Below, piece by piece: positions 44,070 through 52,691 of a stretch of DNA of 64,000 nt. Position numbers and translations under genes: made by a program. The notes below the pieces were generated by a model, which saw only the letters and a program-made list of their open reading frames with translations, was not told the DNA's origin and did no database searches. Source of the DNA: Myxococcales bacterium (GTDB lineage: Bacteria > Myxococcota > Bradymonadia > UBA7976 > UBA1532). The stretch is taken from positions 1 through 64,000 of the forward strand of contig JACKDM010000022.1 of NCBI GenBank assembly GCA_020633515.1. Reading direction: 5' to 3'. Within the stretch, counting starts at the first letter, position 1; every line of letters begins with the position of its first letter.

Positions 44070-45104
44070 GTGGCCGACGACGGCATCAAGATCAAGGTCG
44101 GCGCCCTCGTGCTCGTCGCCATCGCGCTCCTCATCGGCTTCGTCGCCCTCCTCGGCACCTTCTCCGTCGGCGACCGGATCACCCTCTACGTCGAGCTCTC
44201 CGACTCCGGCGGCCTGCTCGCCGGCGCGCCCGTCCGCATCGCCGGCGTCCGCGCCGGCCGCGTCGACGCCGTCGAGTTCTTCCCCGACGCCACCACCGCC
44301 CGCACCGACGGCCCCCGCCCGGTGCACGTCCGCCTCACCGCCGAGGTCGACGCCGAGATGTTCCCCGCCGTGCGCCAGGACTCCGAGTTCTACGTCACCA
44401 GCCAAGGCGTGCTCGGCGAGAAGTACCTCGAGATCCGCCCCGGCTCCCCCGCCGCCGCCCCGCTGCAAGCCGCCGCCGCCGTCCGCGGCCGCGACCCCGC
44501 CCGCATCGACCTCATCTTCGCCCGCGCCGAGAGCATCCTCGCCCAGATCGAGCTCGCGCTCTCCGGCGGCGGCCAGCTCGGCGTCGGCGCGCTCGTCGAC
44601 AACATCACCCGCCTCTCCGGCCGCGCCAACGCCTACCTCGACCGCCACGACGAGGCGCTCGAACAGGCCACCCGCGACCTCGTCGCCACCGGCGCCGACC
44701 TCCGCGCCATCACCGCCGCGCTCCGCGCCGGCATCGGCAGCGGCGAAGAGGTCGCCGCGACCATGCGCGACCTCACCGCCATCGCCCGGATCCTCGCCCG
44801 CGAGGCCGGCCCCCTCGCCCGCGTCGGCCGCGACGCGCTCCAAAACCTCCAGACCGCCTCGGCCGAGGTCAACCGCCTCATCGAGATCGTGCGCCCCCCC
44901 CTCGAGGCCGTGCTCGCCGATCTGCCCGCCATCACCCGGAGCGGCCGCGAAGCCCTCCGCGACACCGCCGCGATCACCGCCGCGATCACCGCCGGGCAGG
45001 GTGTCATCGGGCAGGTCATCGTCGACGACGAGATCTACGCCGACCTCAAGGAGCTCCTGCGCGACATCAAGCGCAACCCGTGGAAGCTCGTCTGGCGCGA
45101 GTAG
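44070..45104 (+). CDS. mlaD: MlaD-like MCE-domain substrate-binding protein
   Basis: 344 residues, GTG start. One N-terminal membrane helix (about residues 10-31), then an MCE domain (about 38-130) with the usual LSDSGGLLAGAPVRIAGVRAG opening and YVTSQGVLGEKYLEIRPG close. A helical C-terminal part with coiled-coil character (150-320) is longer than in E. coli MlaD (183 residues in all) and could form a tunnel, as in YebT or Mce proteins. It supplies the periplasmic lipid-binding ring of the transporter encoded just upstream. No MlaC or MlaB gene is seen in the cluster. Confidence 0.9.
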   Translation: MADDGIKIKVGALVLVAIALLIGFVALLGTFSVGDRITLYVELSDSGGLLAGAPVRIAGVRAGRVDAVEFFPDATTARTDGPRPVHVRLTAEVDAEMFPAVRQDSEFYVTSQGVLGEKYLEIRPGSPAAAPLQAAAAVRGRDPARIDLIFARAESILAQIELALSGGGQLGVGALVDNITRLSGRANAYLDRHDEALEQATRDLVATGADLRAITAALRAGIGSGEEVAATMRDLTAIARILAREAGPLARVGRDALQNLQTASAEVNRLIEIVRPPLEAVLADLPAITRSGREALRDTAAITAAITAGQGVIGQVIVDDEIYADLKELLRDIKRNPWKLVWRE

Positions 45105-45122
45105 CCGCCCCGCGCTCGGTCC

Positions 45123-46016
45123 TCAGCGCCCGATCCACCCGTCGGAGAAGGCCCCGTCGGCGCCGATGTCCTCCGGTGCCATCCGGTAGAAGCGATCGAT
45201 GAAGCCGCCGATCGCGTCGGGCTGCACGCAGGGCGCCTCGTAGAGCCAGCCCCAGGCGCCGACCGCGATCGGGGTCGGCAGGTCGGGGTAGGGGGTCAGC
45301 ACCCAGCGGAAGGGCCCGGTCTCGTCGTCGGGGCGGGCGCGGGCGAGGTTGCGCAGCGCGTCGACCATGCCGACCGGCGCGCAGGGGTGGTAGAGCAGCG
45401 CGATCCCGCCGTGCTCGAGGTTGTGCAGCCAGCGCTGCGGCGGCAGGAAGTCATACTCGCCCCACCGCGCCCACTGCGGGCGGTGCGGGCCGGTCACCGG
45501 CGGGGAGAAGGCATAGTCGATCGGGGTCCCGACGGCGACGTGCGCGCCGCCCGCGTCCTCTTGCGGCCGCCCCTCGCCGGCGACGCAGGGGCCGGGCATC
45601 CACATCGGGTCGGCGCAGCTCACGTCGCGGAGGTCGGGATCGGCCGGCCCGGCGTCGGGGCCGAGGTCGGCTTCGACGGCGAGGTCGGCTTCGACGGCGA
45701 GGTCGGCCTCGACGGCGAGGTCGGCCTCGACGGCGAGATCGGCTTCGACGGCGAGATCGGCTTCGACCGCGAGGTCCGACGCCGTGATCGCGTCGGCCGC
45801 CCCGTCGGGATCCGCCGCGTCGGCGGCGGCTGCGTCGTCCACGCCGTCGTCGAGCCGCCCGGCGTCGGGCGCGCCTCGATCGGCGGCGGCGTCGAGCGTC
45901 GCGCCATCGGGCGCGCCGCGATCGAGCGGCGTCACGAAGTGGAGATCGGTCCCGGCCACCGGCTCAGCCTCACAGCCGAGTCCCCCCACCATCAGCAAGG
46001 CGATCCAGGTTCTCAT
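45123..46016 (-). CDS. DUF3105-family lipoprotein with a six-copy LAVEAD repeat
   Basis: 297 residues from the ATG at 46016 (46034 is possible). Lipobox GGLGC. After an Asp/Ala-rich stretch come six exact repeats of LAVEAD (residues about 83-118), encoded by 18-bp units. The C-terminal 140 residues match DUF3105: FSPPVTGPHRPQWARWGEYD, then LHNLEHGGIALLYHPC with the conserved His residues, and a final Trp/Tyr-rich part. DUF3105 proteins are exported and their function is unknown. The convergent MCE gene ends 18 bp away. Confidence 0.75.
   Translation of the reverse strand: MRTWIALLMVGGLGCEAEPVAGTDLHFVTPLDRGAPDGATLDAAADRGAPDAGRLDDGVDDAAAADAADPDGAADAITASDLAVEADLAVEADLAVEADLAVEADLAVEADLAVEADLGPDAGPADPDLRDVSCADPMWMPGPCVAGEGRPQEDAGGAHVAVGTPIDYAFSPPVTGPHRPQWARWGEYDFLPPQRWLHNLEHGGIALLYHPCAPVGMVDALRNLARARPDDETGPFRWVLTPYPDLPTPIAVGAWGWLYEAPCVQPDAIGGFIDRFYRMAPEDIGADGAFSDGWIGR
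45663..45770. repeat. Six tandem 18-bp units inside the DUF3105 gene
   Basis: Unit GAGGTCGGCTTCGACGGC (plus strand), starting at 45663, 45681, 45699, 45717, 45735 and 45753, with one to two changes per copy. Translates on the minus strand to LAVEAD repeats. Confidence 0.9.
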
Positions 46017-46049
46017 GCCCGCGACCATGCCCAATGCCCGCCGGCGAGG

Positions 46050-46697
46050 TCAACGCTGCGGGTCGTAGACCGCCCACGCCCGCAGCACCTGCACCAGCGA
46101 CTCGGTCTCCTCGGCCCGCTGCGGCGGCATCTCCTCGTCGCCGAGCACCAGCATCAGCCGGAACCGCCCCGCCGCGTCGAACGCCTCTCGCGCCGGGATC
46201 AACACCCGGAAGACGCCGCTGTCGTCGCGCTGCACCCGCTGCCGCGCCACCGGCCGCAGCGGCCCCTCGCGGCGCCCGACCCACACCGTCAACGTCGGCG
46301 GCATCGCCACCGGCGCCGCCGGCCGCGCGATCAGCTCGACGCGGTCGTCGGGGCCGAAGACCGGCTCCCCGCCGCCCTCGCGTCCCCCGTGCGGGCCGTC
46401 GAGGTGGTAGACCGGCGGGGCGGTCGAGCCGAGCGGGTCGATCGCGCCCATCGCCTGCCGCGCGAGCACCCGATCGGTCTTGGAGCGCCGCAGCGACTCG
46501 ATCCGCGCCCTGACCTCGGGGGCGAGCGCCAGCCGGTCGAGCAGCTCGGCCTCTTCGTCCTCGTCGAGTCGGCCCGCGACCAGATCGCGGAGCGCGTCGG
46601 CGTCGATCGTCTCGTCGGGGCCCGTCGCCGACACCAGCGCGTGCCGCAGCGCGTTCAGCGCCGCCGCGATCTCTGCATCTCGCCGTCCGTCGCTCAT
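46050..46697 (-). CDS. Cytoplasmic protein, possibly anti-sigma-like, unknown function
   Basis: 215 residues. Strong ribosome-binding site (GAGGAGG) six bases before the ATG. The first 75 residues are helical with the order DADALRDLVAGRLDEDEEAELLDRL followed by a short loop and PEVRARIESLRR, resembling the start of anti-sigma factors but without the zinc-binding His and Cys. The second half is beta-rich (LTVWVGRREGPLRPVARQRV, FRLMLVLGD). No signal peptide or membrane helix. No sigma-factor gene is adjacent, so the resemblance may be only structural. Confidence 0.5.
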   Translation of the reverse strand: MSDGRRDAEIAAALNALRHALVSATGPDETIDADALRDLVAGRLDEDEEAELLDRLALAPEVRARIESLRRSKTDRVLARQAMGAIDPLGSTAPPVYHLDGPHGGREGGGEPVFGPDDRVELIARPAAPVAMPPTLTVWVGRREGPLRPVARQRVQRDDSGVFRVLIPAREAFDAAGRFRLMLVLGDEEMPPQRAEETESLVQVLRAWAVYDPQR

Positions 46698-46771
46698 GGA
46701 TCCTCCTCACCGAGCAGCGACTCTTGTTCTACCGCGCCCGCCCCCCGCGGGAAAGGCCACGGGCGTGGGCG

Positions 46772-47383
46772 CTATTCGGGGAAGCACCACTCGAAGGCCG
46801 TGCCGCCGAACGGGAACGCGACGCAGCGGGGGAGCGACGGGGGGCAGTCGGCGGCGTCGTCGCAGGGCGTCGAGCAGGTCGCGGTGGCGCCGTCTTCGAT
46901 GCAGACGCCGCTCGCGCAGGCGATCTGGCCGTCGACCATGCTGCAATCGGCGCCGGCAGGCAGCTCGCCGCGGGGGCCGGGGACGCAGCACGGGACGGGG
47001 AGCTCGGGGGTCGCGATGTTCTCGCAGCGCTCGGCGGCGGGGCAGTCGGGGTGGCCGAAGCACTCGGCGAGCGCGCGGTCGGCGCAGCGGGTGGGGATGC
47101 CGAGGTCGACGGCGGCGTCGGCGGCGGCGTCGGGCATGGCATCGACGGTGCCATCGGTCATGCCATCGGTCGTGCCATCGGGCATGGCATCGGCGATGGC
47201 ATCGATCCCCAGGTCGCGCGGGGGGCGCGGGCGGAAGAGGTCGAAGGGGGCGAAGTCGGGGGTCGCCGATCCATCGAGGCCGTCGAAGCAGCTCCCGTCG
47301 TCGGGGCACATCGCGAGCGGGATCTCGCCGGTCGGTTGGCAGGCGAGCAGGAGCGCCGCCGCGGCGAAGGGCAGCGCCCTCAT
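46772..47383 (-). CDS. Cysteine-rich lipoprotein with Asp-Ala-Met-Pro-Asp repeats
   Basis: 203 residues. Lipobox LLLAC (Cys15). An Asp/Pro-rich segment (about residues 50-95) contains near-repeats of DAMPDG/TDGMTDG coded by runs of GGCATC and GCCATC. The C-terminal 110 residues hold many cysteines in pairs (CCVPG, CADRALAECFGHPDC), a typical disulphide-rich surface module of myxobacteria. The ATG overlaps the stop of the upstream EF-hand gene. Last gene of the porin and metallohydrolase unit. Confidence 0.6.
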   Translation of the reverse strand: MRALPFAAAALLLACQPTGEIPLAMCPDDGSCFDGLDGSATPDFAPFDLFRPRPPRDLGIDAIADAMPDGTTDGMTDGTVDAMPDAAADAAVDLGIPTRCADRALAECFGHPDCPAAERCENIATPELPVPCCVPGPRGELPAGADCSMVDGQIACASGVCIEDGATATCSTPCDDAADCPPSLPRCVAFPFGGTAFEWCFPE

Positions 47384-47979
47384 GGCGCCTCCGCGCGCAC
47401 GATCCGCGCGGTGAGGCCGGCGGCGCCCGGTACGAGCGGCGCGGGGCCGAGCACGGCGGCGGCGGGCGTCGGGTCGAGGCGCAGCGGCGGCAGCGCGGCG
47501 AGCTCGGCGAGGATCACCGGCGCGCCGCGGCGGTCGCGGCCGGCGCGCGTCGCGAGCTCGACGGTGAAGACGCCGTCGACGGCGGCCTCGAGCGGCCACG
47601 AGATCAGCACCGCGACCTCGATCGCGCCGTCGGGCACGAGCCGCGCCTTGGCCTCGGCGCTCGTTGGCGTGCGCGCCACGCCGGCCTGCCGCACGACGAG
47701 GCCGCCGATCGCCTCGGGCGCGAGCGCGTCGCCGAGCAGCGCCGACTCGGCGGCGTCGAGCGCGCCCGAGCGGTCGAGGTCGTAGCGCGCGCGGAAGACG
47801 GTCGCGCGCTCGCCGGCGAGGCGGAGCCAGACCATCACGTCGAGCCGCGCGGCCTCGCCGTCGAGGCGCGCGGTCGCGACGGCCTTGCGGGCCGAGAGGT
47901 CGCGGTGGGCGGCGGCGGGGGCGGGGAGCGCGCAGAGCGCGCAGAGCGCGAGGATCAGCGGCAGGAGCAGGCGTCGCAT
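47380..47979 (-). CDS. Exported protein with one EF-hand calcium-binding loop
   Basis: 199 residues. Signal peptide cut near PAAAH (residue 24). Residues around 67-78 read DLDRSGALDAAE, a complete EF-hand loop (Asp, Asp, Ser, Leu, Glu at the ligand positions). Flanking segments are beta-rich (LDVMVWLRL, IEVAVLISW). It lies 3 bp after the metallohydrolase gene and overlaps the next lipoprotein gene, so all are co-transcribed. Calcium binding in the periplasm or outside is a fair inference; the role is unknown. Confidence 0.6.
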   Translation of the reverse strand: MRRLLLPLILALCALCALPAPAAAHRDLSARKAVATARLDGEAARLDVMVWLRLAGERATVFRARYDLDRSGALDAAESALLGDALAPEAIGGLVVRQAGVARTPTSAEAKARLVPDGAIEVAVLISWPLEAAVDGVFTVELATRAGRDRRGAPVILAELAALPPLRLDPTPAAAVLGPAPLVPGAAGLTARIVRAEAP

Positions 47980-47982
47980 CCG

Positions 47983-50900
47983 TCAGTGCGCGTGGCGGCC
48001 GAACTGCTCGAAGAGGGTGCGCACGTCTTCGATGTCGCCGTAGAGCCGGGGGAAGCCGAACGAGTCGACGATCGCGGGGCGGCGGGGCGCGCCGACGACC
48101 TCGTCGGGGTGGGTGCGGCGCTTCTCGACGCCGTCGCCGCCGTCGACGACGCCGAAGCCCTCGCAGCGGCGGTCGAGCGGGCCGGGCGCCTCCCACGCGG
48201 CGCCGTCGCCGTCGGCGTCGCCGTCGGTGTCGATCCAGACCGGGTTGGTGAGCGCGATCGGGGTGAAGACCCCGACCCGGCTCGGCTCGATCTCGCCGAA
48301 CGCGCTCTCGCCGAAGCCGAGCGGGCCGGCGAGGGTGCTGAACGCGTCGCCGAGCAGCACCGGCGGGATGTCGACGGGGCGCACGACGGGGAACATCGAT
48401 CCGTCGCCGACGACCTCGACGACGACCCAGGCGTCGCGGTCGAGGACGAGCTCGGTCTCGTGGGACGCGCGGCGGTCGACGAGCGCGATCGGGAAGCGCT
48501 CCACCTCGACGCCGTTGACCCAGATGATGCCTTCGTCGACGTCGATCCACGGCGCGGCCTGGATCTCGACCCGCAGCGGGACCTTGCCGTCGACCGCGGC
48601 GACGTCGCTGCCGGGCGGCGCGCCGGCGACGCTGAGCTGCACGAACGGGCCGTTGCTCATCAGCACGTCGCGCGCGCGGAGGCTGTCGACGACGATCCGG
48701 GGGGTGATGAGCCGGGGGCGGTCGTCGGCGACCTTGAGCCAGGTGCGCGCATAGCCGGTCGAGTCGGTCGCCGAGTGGCTGTCGCTCGTGCCGGTGCCGA
48801 TGTAGCGATGCCCGAGGTTGAGCAGGTTGAACCAGTCGTCGATGACGCCGGGGAAGGCGACGTCGCCGTCGTCGCAGAGGATCGCGCCCGGCTCGGGGAG
48901 CGCGTCGCGGGTCTCCTCGGGGATGACGAGCCCGCGGATGTCGGCGGGCATGCGCGCGTGGTGGAGCTGGCCGACGATGCTGCCGTTGAGGATCTCGATC
49001 GCGTCGAAGCCATAGCTGAACGTGCTCATGCCCTCGGCGTCGCGGAACGCCGGGCCGTTGGGCTGCAAGGCACACGAGAAGTCGAAGCCGGCGCCGCAGG
49101 TGTCCTCGGGGATGCCGCCGTTGAGCGGGTCGAGGCCGTACTGCGCGAAGTAGCCGAGGATGGTGTCGCGGGCGTGGTTGACCTGCACGATGGTCTCTTC
49201 GGGCGAGAAGAGGCCGCGGGCGCGGAGCGCGGTGAAGAGGTCGTCGGGCGGCATCAGCGACCATTCGAAGGCGCCGCGGGTGATCTGGCCGGCGTCGCGC
49301 TCGAGCGGGAAGCCGTTGAAGTGGCCCGATTCGAGCGTGGTCAGCTCGAGGCCGACGATCGAGGTCGCCCAGTCGTCGAAGCCGAGCTCGGCGATCGTCG
49401 AGGCGTAGTCGGTGATGAAGTTGTGGTCGGTCGCGGTGAGGATCTCGACGCCTTCGCCGATCATGCTCGTGACGCGGTCGACGAGCGAGACGGAGCTGTC
49501 GAGCGAGGGCGCGGCGTGCATGTGGAAGTCGGCGGAGACATAACCGCGGGTGTCGACGACGCGGTCGAGGCGGGCGACGACGTGCTCGATCCGGCCGGCG
49601 CCGACGCGGATGGGGACGCGGGCGAGCGAGTACTCGGGGCCGCGCGAGATGTAGACGAGCCAGTCGGCGTCGGGCGGCACGTCGAGGCGGACCTTGCCGT
49701 CGACGCCGGTGTAGCCGACGGTCTCGATGTAGCGGCGGGTGTCGGGGTCGTCGGGGTCGTCGGGGATGACGTCGCCGGTGCGCCACTCCTGGCCGGCGCC
49801 GAGGTCGAAGAGGTAGCGGCGCGGGGGCACGCCGGAGCGGGCGGGCGCGATGGTGCCGACGACGGTGACCTTGGCCGGCAACGGCTGCCCGGCCTCGTCG
49901 CGCACCCGCACCGCGATCTGGCCGGGCGTGGGCGAGACGAGCTGCACGAAGCGCCCGCCAGCGCCGAGCGCGAACGGCTGGTGCGCCGAGAGCATGGGCG
50001 CGCGCTCGACGCGGGCGGTGTAGTCGCCGGTCGGGAGCGTGCCGCGGAAGCGGCCGAAACGGTCGGTGTAGAACTGGTTCACCGGCTTCTCGGCGGCGTC
50101 GTAGACGATCACCGAGGCGTCGTCGACCGGCTCGCCGGTGACCTCGTCGATGACCTGCCCGAAGAGCTCGGCGAGCGTCGCCGCGTCACCGCGCTCGCGG
50201 CGCAGCGCGTAGATCACGTCCATCACGCTCGCCGCGTCGCCGGTCCCCACCGCCATGTAGGCCGAGTACTCGACGCTCGCGCCGGCTTCGAGCGACTTCG
50301 GCGTCTGCGCATAGAAGGCGCCGGTGAACGACGAGGCGACGAAGGGCACGACCATCGTGTCGCTGCCGACCTCGACCCCATAGGCGCCCTCGTAGAGCTT
50401 GTCACCCTCGGCGTCGACCCGGTTCTCGGCGAAGTTCATCACCTCGTCGTCGGGCAGGGTGAAGAAGCCGTAGCTGATGCCCTTGCGGCTGGTGCTGATC
50501 AGGCCGTTGGTGAGCAGGCCGGGCAGCGCGGGGAAGGGGAGGCCCGCGCCCTGCACGTAGGCGTCTTCGAGCGAGAAGCGGATGTCGTAGCCGAAGCCGG
50601 GGCTGAAGACGTGGTTGCCGGCGCCGAAGAGCAGCACGAAGCCGAGCGGGGCGTCGAAGGTCGCGGCGTTGATGCCGAGCACCTGGAGCGCGAGGCGGCC
50701 GTTCTGCGAGGGGATCGAGAGCGCCTCGTCGGTGAGGTTGGTCAGCCGGACCCGGATGCGGACGTGGCGGGCGCCGGGCGCGAGCTCGTAGAAGACCTCG
50801 TAGCCGATCTGCGGCGCGCCGTCGAGGCCCTCGGGGTCGAGGATGTCGAGCAGGCCGGGCGGGAGCTCGTGGCTGTTGAGCACCGCCTGGTTGAGCGACT

Positions 50901-51354
50901 TGGTCAGCGAGAGGAAGTCGCCGCCGGTGCCCGAGACGCGCACCACCGCCGGGCCGCCGTCGCGGCCGTCGGCGACGACCTCGACCGCGTCGGGCACGAG
51001 CGCTTGCAGGAACGCCACCGGGAAGAGCTCGCCGAACTGGTCGCGGCCGAAGCCGCCGGTCGAGGTGCCCGTCGCCGACTGCCGCCGGCGGTCGATGTCG
51101 ATGAGGCTGCCGCCGTAGACCCCGAAGCCGCGCGAGAAGCCCTTGTCCTGCACGATCACCCGCAGGTGGTCGTTCTCGAGCAGGTAGTCGCCGACCTCGC
51201 CGAGCGCCGAGGGACCGCCGATCAGCTCGGTGCGGGTCGCGACCCGGCGCGCGGTGGCGGCGGGCGTGACCTCCTGACAGCCGAACGCGGCGAGCGCGAG
51301 GGCGAGCGGAGCGATCGGGCGCCACGAGGCGCGCGGCGAGGCGGGCCGGTTCAT
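47983..51354 (-). CDS. Large lipoprotein with a PHP-type metallohydrolase domain (CehA/McbA-like)
   Basis: 1123 residues. The ATG at 51354 overlaps the porin stop (TGATG). Lipobox AAFGC. Residues 30-400 are a beta-sandwich part, and 405-600 hold carboxypeptidase-regulatory-like Ig segments (GQVIDEVTGEPVDDASVIVYD). A PHP-type domain starts near residue 605 with DFHMHA (the HxH metal pair), ATDHNF and later EILNGS and GTSDSHS motifs, as in CehA/McbA metallohydrolases. Such enzymes split phosphoesters or carbamates. The product would sit on the outer face of a membrane. A short calcium-like DTDGDADGDG loop lies near the C-terminus. With the porin upstream it suggests capture and cleavage of an organic substrate. 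Confidence 0.8.
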   Translation of the reverse strand: MNRPASPRASWRPIAPLALALAAFGCQEVTPAATARRVATRTELIGGPSALGEVGDYLLENDHLRVIVQDKGFSRGFGVYGGSLIDIDRRRQSATGTSTGGFGRDQFGELFPVAFLQALVPDAVEVVADGRDGGPAVVRVSGTGGDFLSLTKSLNQAVLNSHELPPGLLDILDPEGLDGAPQIGYEVFYELAPGARHVRIRVRLTNLTDEALSIPSQNGRLALQVLGINAATFDAPLGFVLLFGAGNHVFSPGFGYDIRFSLEDAYVQGAGLPFPALPGLLTNGLISTSRKGISYGFFTLPDDEVMNFAENRVDAEGDKLYEGAYGVEVGSDTMVVPFVASSFTGAFYAQTPKSLEAGASVEYSAYMAVGTGDAASVMDVIYALRRERGDAATLAELFGQVIDEVTGEPVDDASVIVYDAAEKPVNQFYTDRFGRFRGTLPTGDYTARVERAPMLSAHQPFALGAGGRFVQLVSPTPGQIAVRVRDEAGQPLPAKVTVVGTIAPARSGVPPRRYLFDLGAGQEWRTGDVIPDDPDDPDTRRYIETVGYTGVDGKVRLDVPPDADWLVYISRGPEYSLARVPIRVGAGRIEHVVARLDRVVDTRGYVSADFHMHAAPSLDSSVSLVDRVTSMIGEGVEILTATDHNFITDYASTIAELGFDDWATSIVGLELTTLESGHFNGFPLERDAGQITRGAFEWSLMPPDDLFTALRARGLFSPEETIVQVNHARDTILGYFAQYGLDPLNGGIPEDTCGAGFDFSCALQPNGPAFRDAEGMSTFSYGFDAIEILNGSIVGQLHHARMPADIRGLVIPEETRDALPEPGAILCDDGDVAFPGVIDDWFNLLNLGHRYIGTGTSDSHSATDSTGYARTWLKVADDRPRLITPRIVVDSLRARDVLMSNGPFVQLSVAGAPPGSDVAAVDGKVPLRVEIQAAPWIDVDEGIIWVNGVEVERFPIALVDRRASHETELVLDRDAWVVVEVVGDGSMFPVVRPVDIPPVLLGDAFSTLAGPLGFGESAFGEIEPSRVGVFTPIALTNPVWIDTDGDADGDGAAWEAPGPLDRRCEGFGVVDGGDGVEKRRTHPDEVVGAPRRPAIVDSFGFPRLYGDIEDVRTLFEQFGRHAH

Positions 51355-52583
51355 CAGAAACTCACCTGCACGAGCGCGTCGACCCGGTCGTTGTCGAGCG
51401 GGCGCGCCTCGTCTTCTTCGGTGGCGACCGTGTAGTTGAGCTGGGCCTTGAGCGGCATCGCGTCGCCGCCGCTCCAGTTGAGGCCGATCGTGTGGTGGGT
51501 GACCGCGCGGTTGTCGAGGTCTTCGCCCACGGTGCCGTCGTCGATGTCGTAGTCGGCCCACGGGTCGAGGGTCGCGTAGCGGTAGGCGATCACGAAGCCG
51601 TAGGGCACCTCGACGCCGAGCGCGGCGTGCCAGCCCTGCTCGACGCGGTCGGGCTGCACGTCGACGTCGGGGAAGCTCGACGTGCGCTGCATGAACTGCG
51701 CTTGCACGATGAGCCCGACGACCTGGAGGTCGACGTGGGCGCGCAGGTCGGCGGCGATGGTCATCCGCTCCTCGTCGACCTGGTCCTCGATGAGATCGCC
51801 GGTCGTGCGGCGGTTGAAGTTCACCGCGCCGCCGAGCGCGGCGATGTCTTCGAAGCGCAGCTCGAGGCGGCCGGTGTAGGCGAGCGCGTCGTTGTCGTTG
51901 AGCGGGCGGTTGGCGCCGCTGCCGTTGCTCACCGCGACGTAGTAGCCGAGCCCGAACGCGCCGAAGGTGGGGTCGCCGTAGACCATCGCGCCGACCTCGC
52001 GGTCGAGGCTGAGCCCGTCGAGCGCGTCGCCCTCGGTGCTGCGCAGCCCGCGGCTCTCGACCGCCCGATCGGTGAAGAGGATCTCGCGGGTCGACTGCAA
52101 TTCTTCGGCGTCGAACGGCGGCTTGAACTGCCCGAGCCGCAGCTTGAGCCAGGGGAAGTCCTCTCGCGCGTAGCCGACATAGGCGTCTTTGAGCCCGACC
52201 TCGACCCGGCCGCGGGTGCTGTCGACCGACTCGAAGCGATCGACCGCGCCGTCGATCGAGACATACCCCTCGAGCGGCCCCTTCATCGCCCGCACGATCA
52301 GGCGGGCGGCGTCCATCGCGAAGCCGTCGTTGCGGCCGACGTCGGGGGTCTGGTCGCTGTCTTCGAAGATCGACTGGTAGTGGACCCGCACGTAGCCCGA
52401 GACCTCGATGTCGAAACCGCCGACCTCGGCGACCGACTCCTCGACCCCGGCCGGCTGCGCGGGCGAGGCCGAGACGTTGGCGTCACGCGGGAACCGCGGG
52501 ATCTCGGTCTCGCCGCCCTCCTGGGCGAAGGCCGGGCCGGCGAGCGCGAGCGCGAAGACGGCGGGGGTCAACGATCGGGGCAT
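51354..52583 (-). CDS. Outer-membrane porin, OprP/OprO-like
   Basis: 409 residues. Signal peptide cut near AFAQ (residue 21). The body shows the features of phosphate-selective porins: VSGYVRVHYQSIF, a GRVEVGLKDAYVGYA...LRLGQFKPPF motif, an EILFTDR segment, many Tyr/Gly strands and a terminal Phe (VQVSF). Phosphate or pyrophosphate selectivity is the family's usual reading, but many such porins have other specificity. First gene of a unit with a metallohydrolase lipoprotein, an EF-hand protein and a Cys-rich lipoprotein. Confidence 0.82.
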   Translation of the reverse strand: MPRSLTPAVFALALAGPAFAQEGGETEIPRFPRDANVSASPAQPAGVEESVAEVGGFDIEVSGYVRVHYQSIFEDSDQTPDVGRNDGFAMDAARLIVRAMKGPLEGYVSIDGAVDRFESVDSTRGRVEVGLKDAYVGYAREDFPWLKLRLGQFKPPFDAEELQSTREILFTDRAVESRGLRSTEGDALDGLSLDREVGAMVYGDPTFGAFGLGYYVAVSNGSGANRPLNDNDALAYTGRLELRFEDIAALGGAVNFNRRTTGDLIEDQVDEERMTIAADLRAHVDLQVVGLIVQAQFMQRTSSFPDVDVQPDRVEQGWHAALGVEVPYGFVIAYRYATLDPWADYDIDDGTVGEDLDNRAVTHHTIGLNWSGGDAMPLKAQLNYTVATEEDEARPLDNDRVDALVQVSF

Positions 52584-52691
52584 CGGGTCTTCCTCCAGGC
52601 GGGCGGCGTCCGGCCGGAAGGGTTACGCGGCGACCGAGGTGATGTCCAGCATCTTGGCCCCCGGCGGTGTCGGGCGTGTGTCAGGGGCGGC

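Noticed and set aside
46480..51435. 1651-codon plus-strand frame opposite the metallohydrolase and lipoprotein genes
   Set aside because: It is the mirror of coding codons in the minus genes, with a repetitive acidic translation and no signal, domain or ribosome-binding site.
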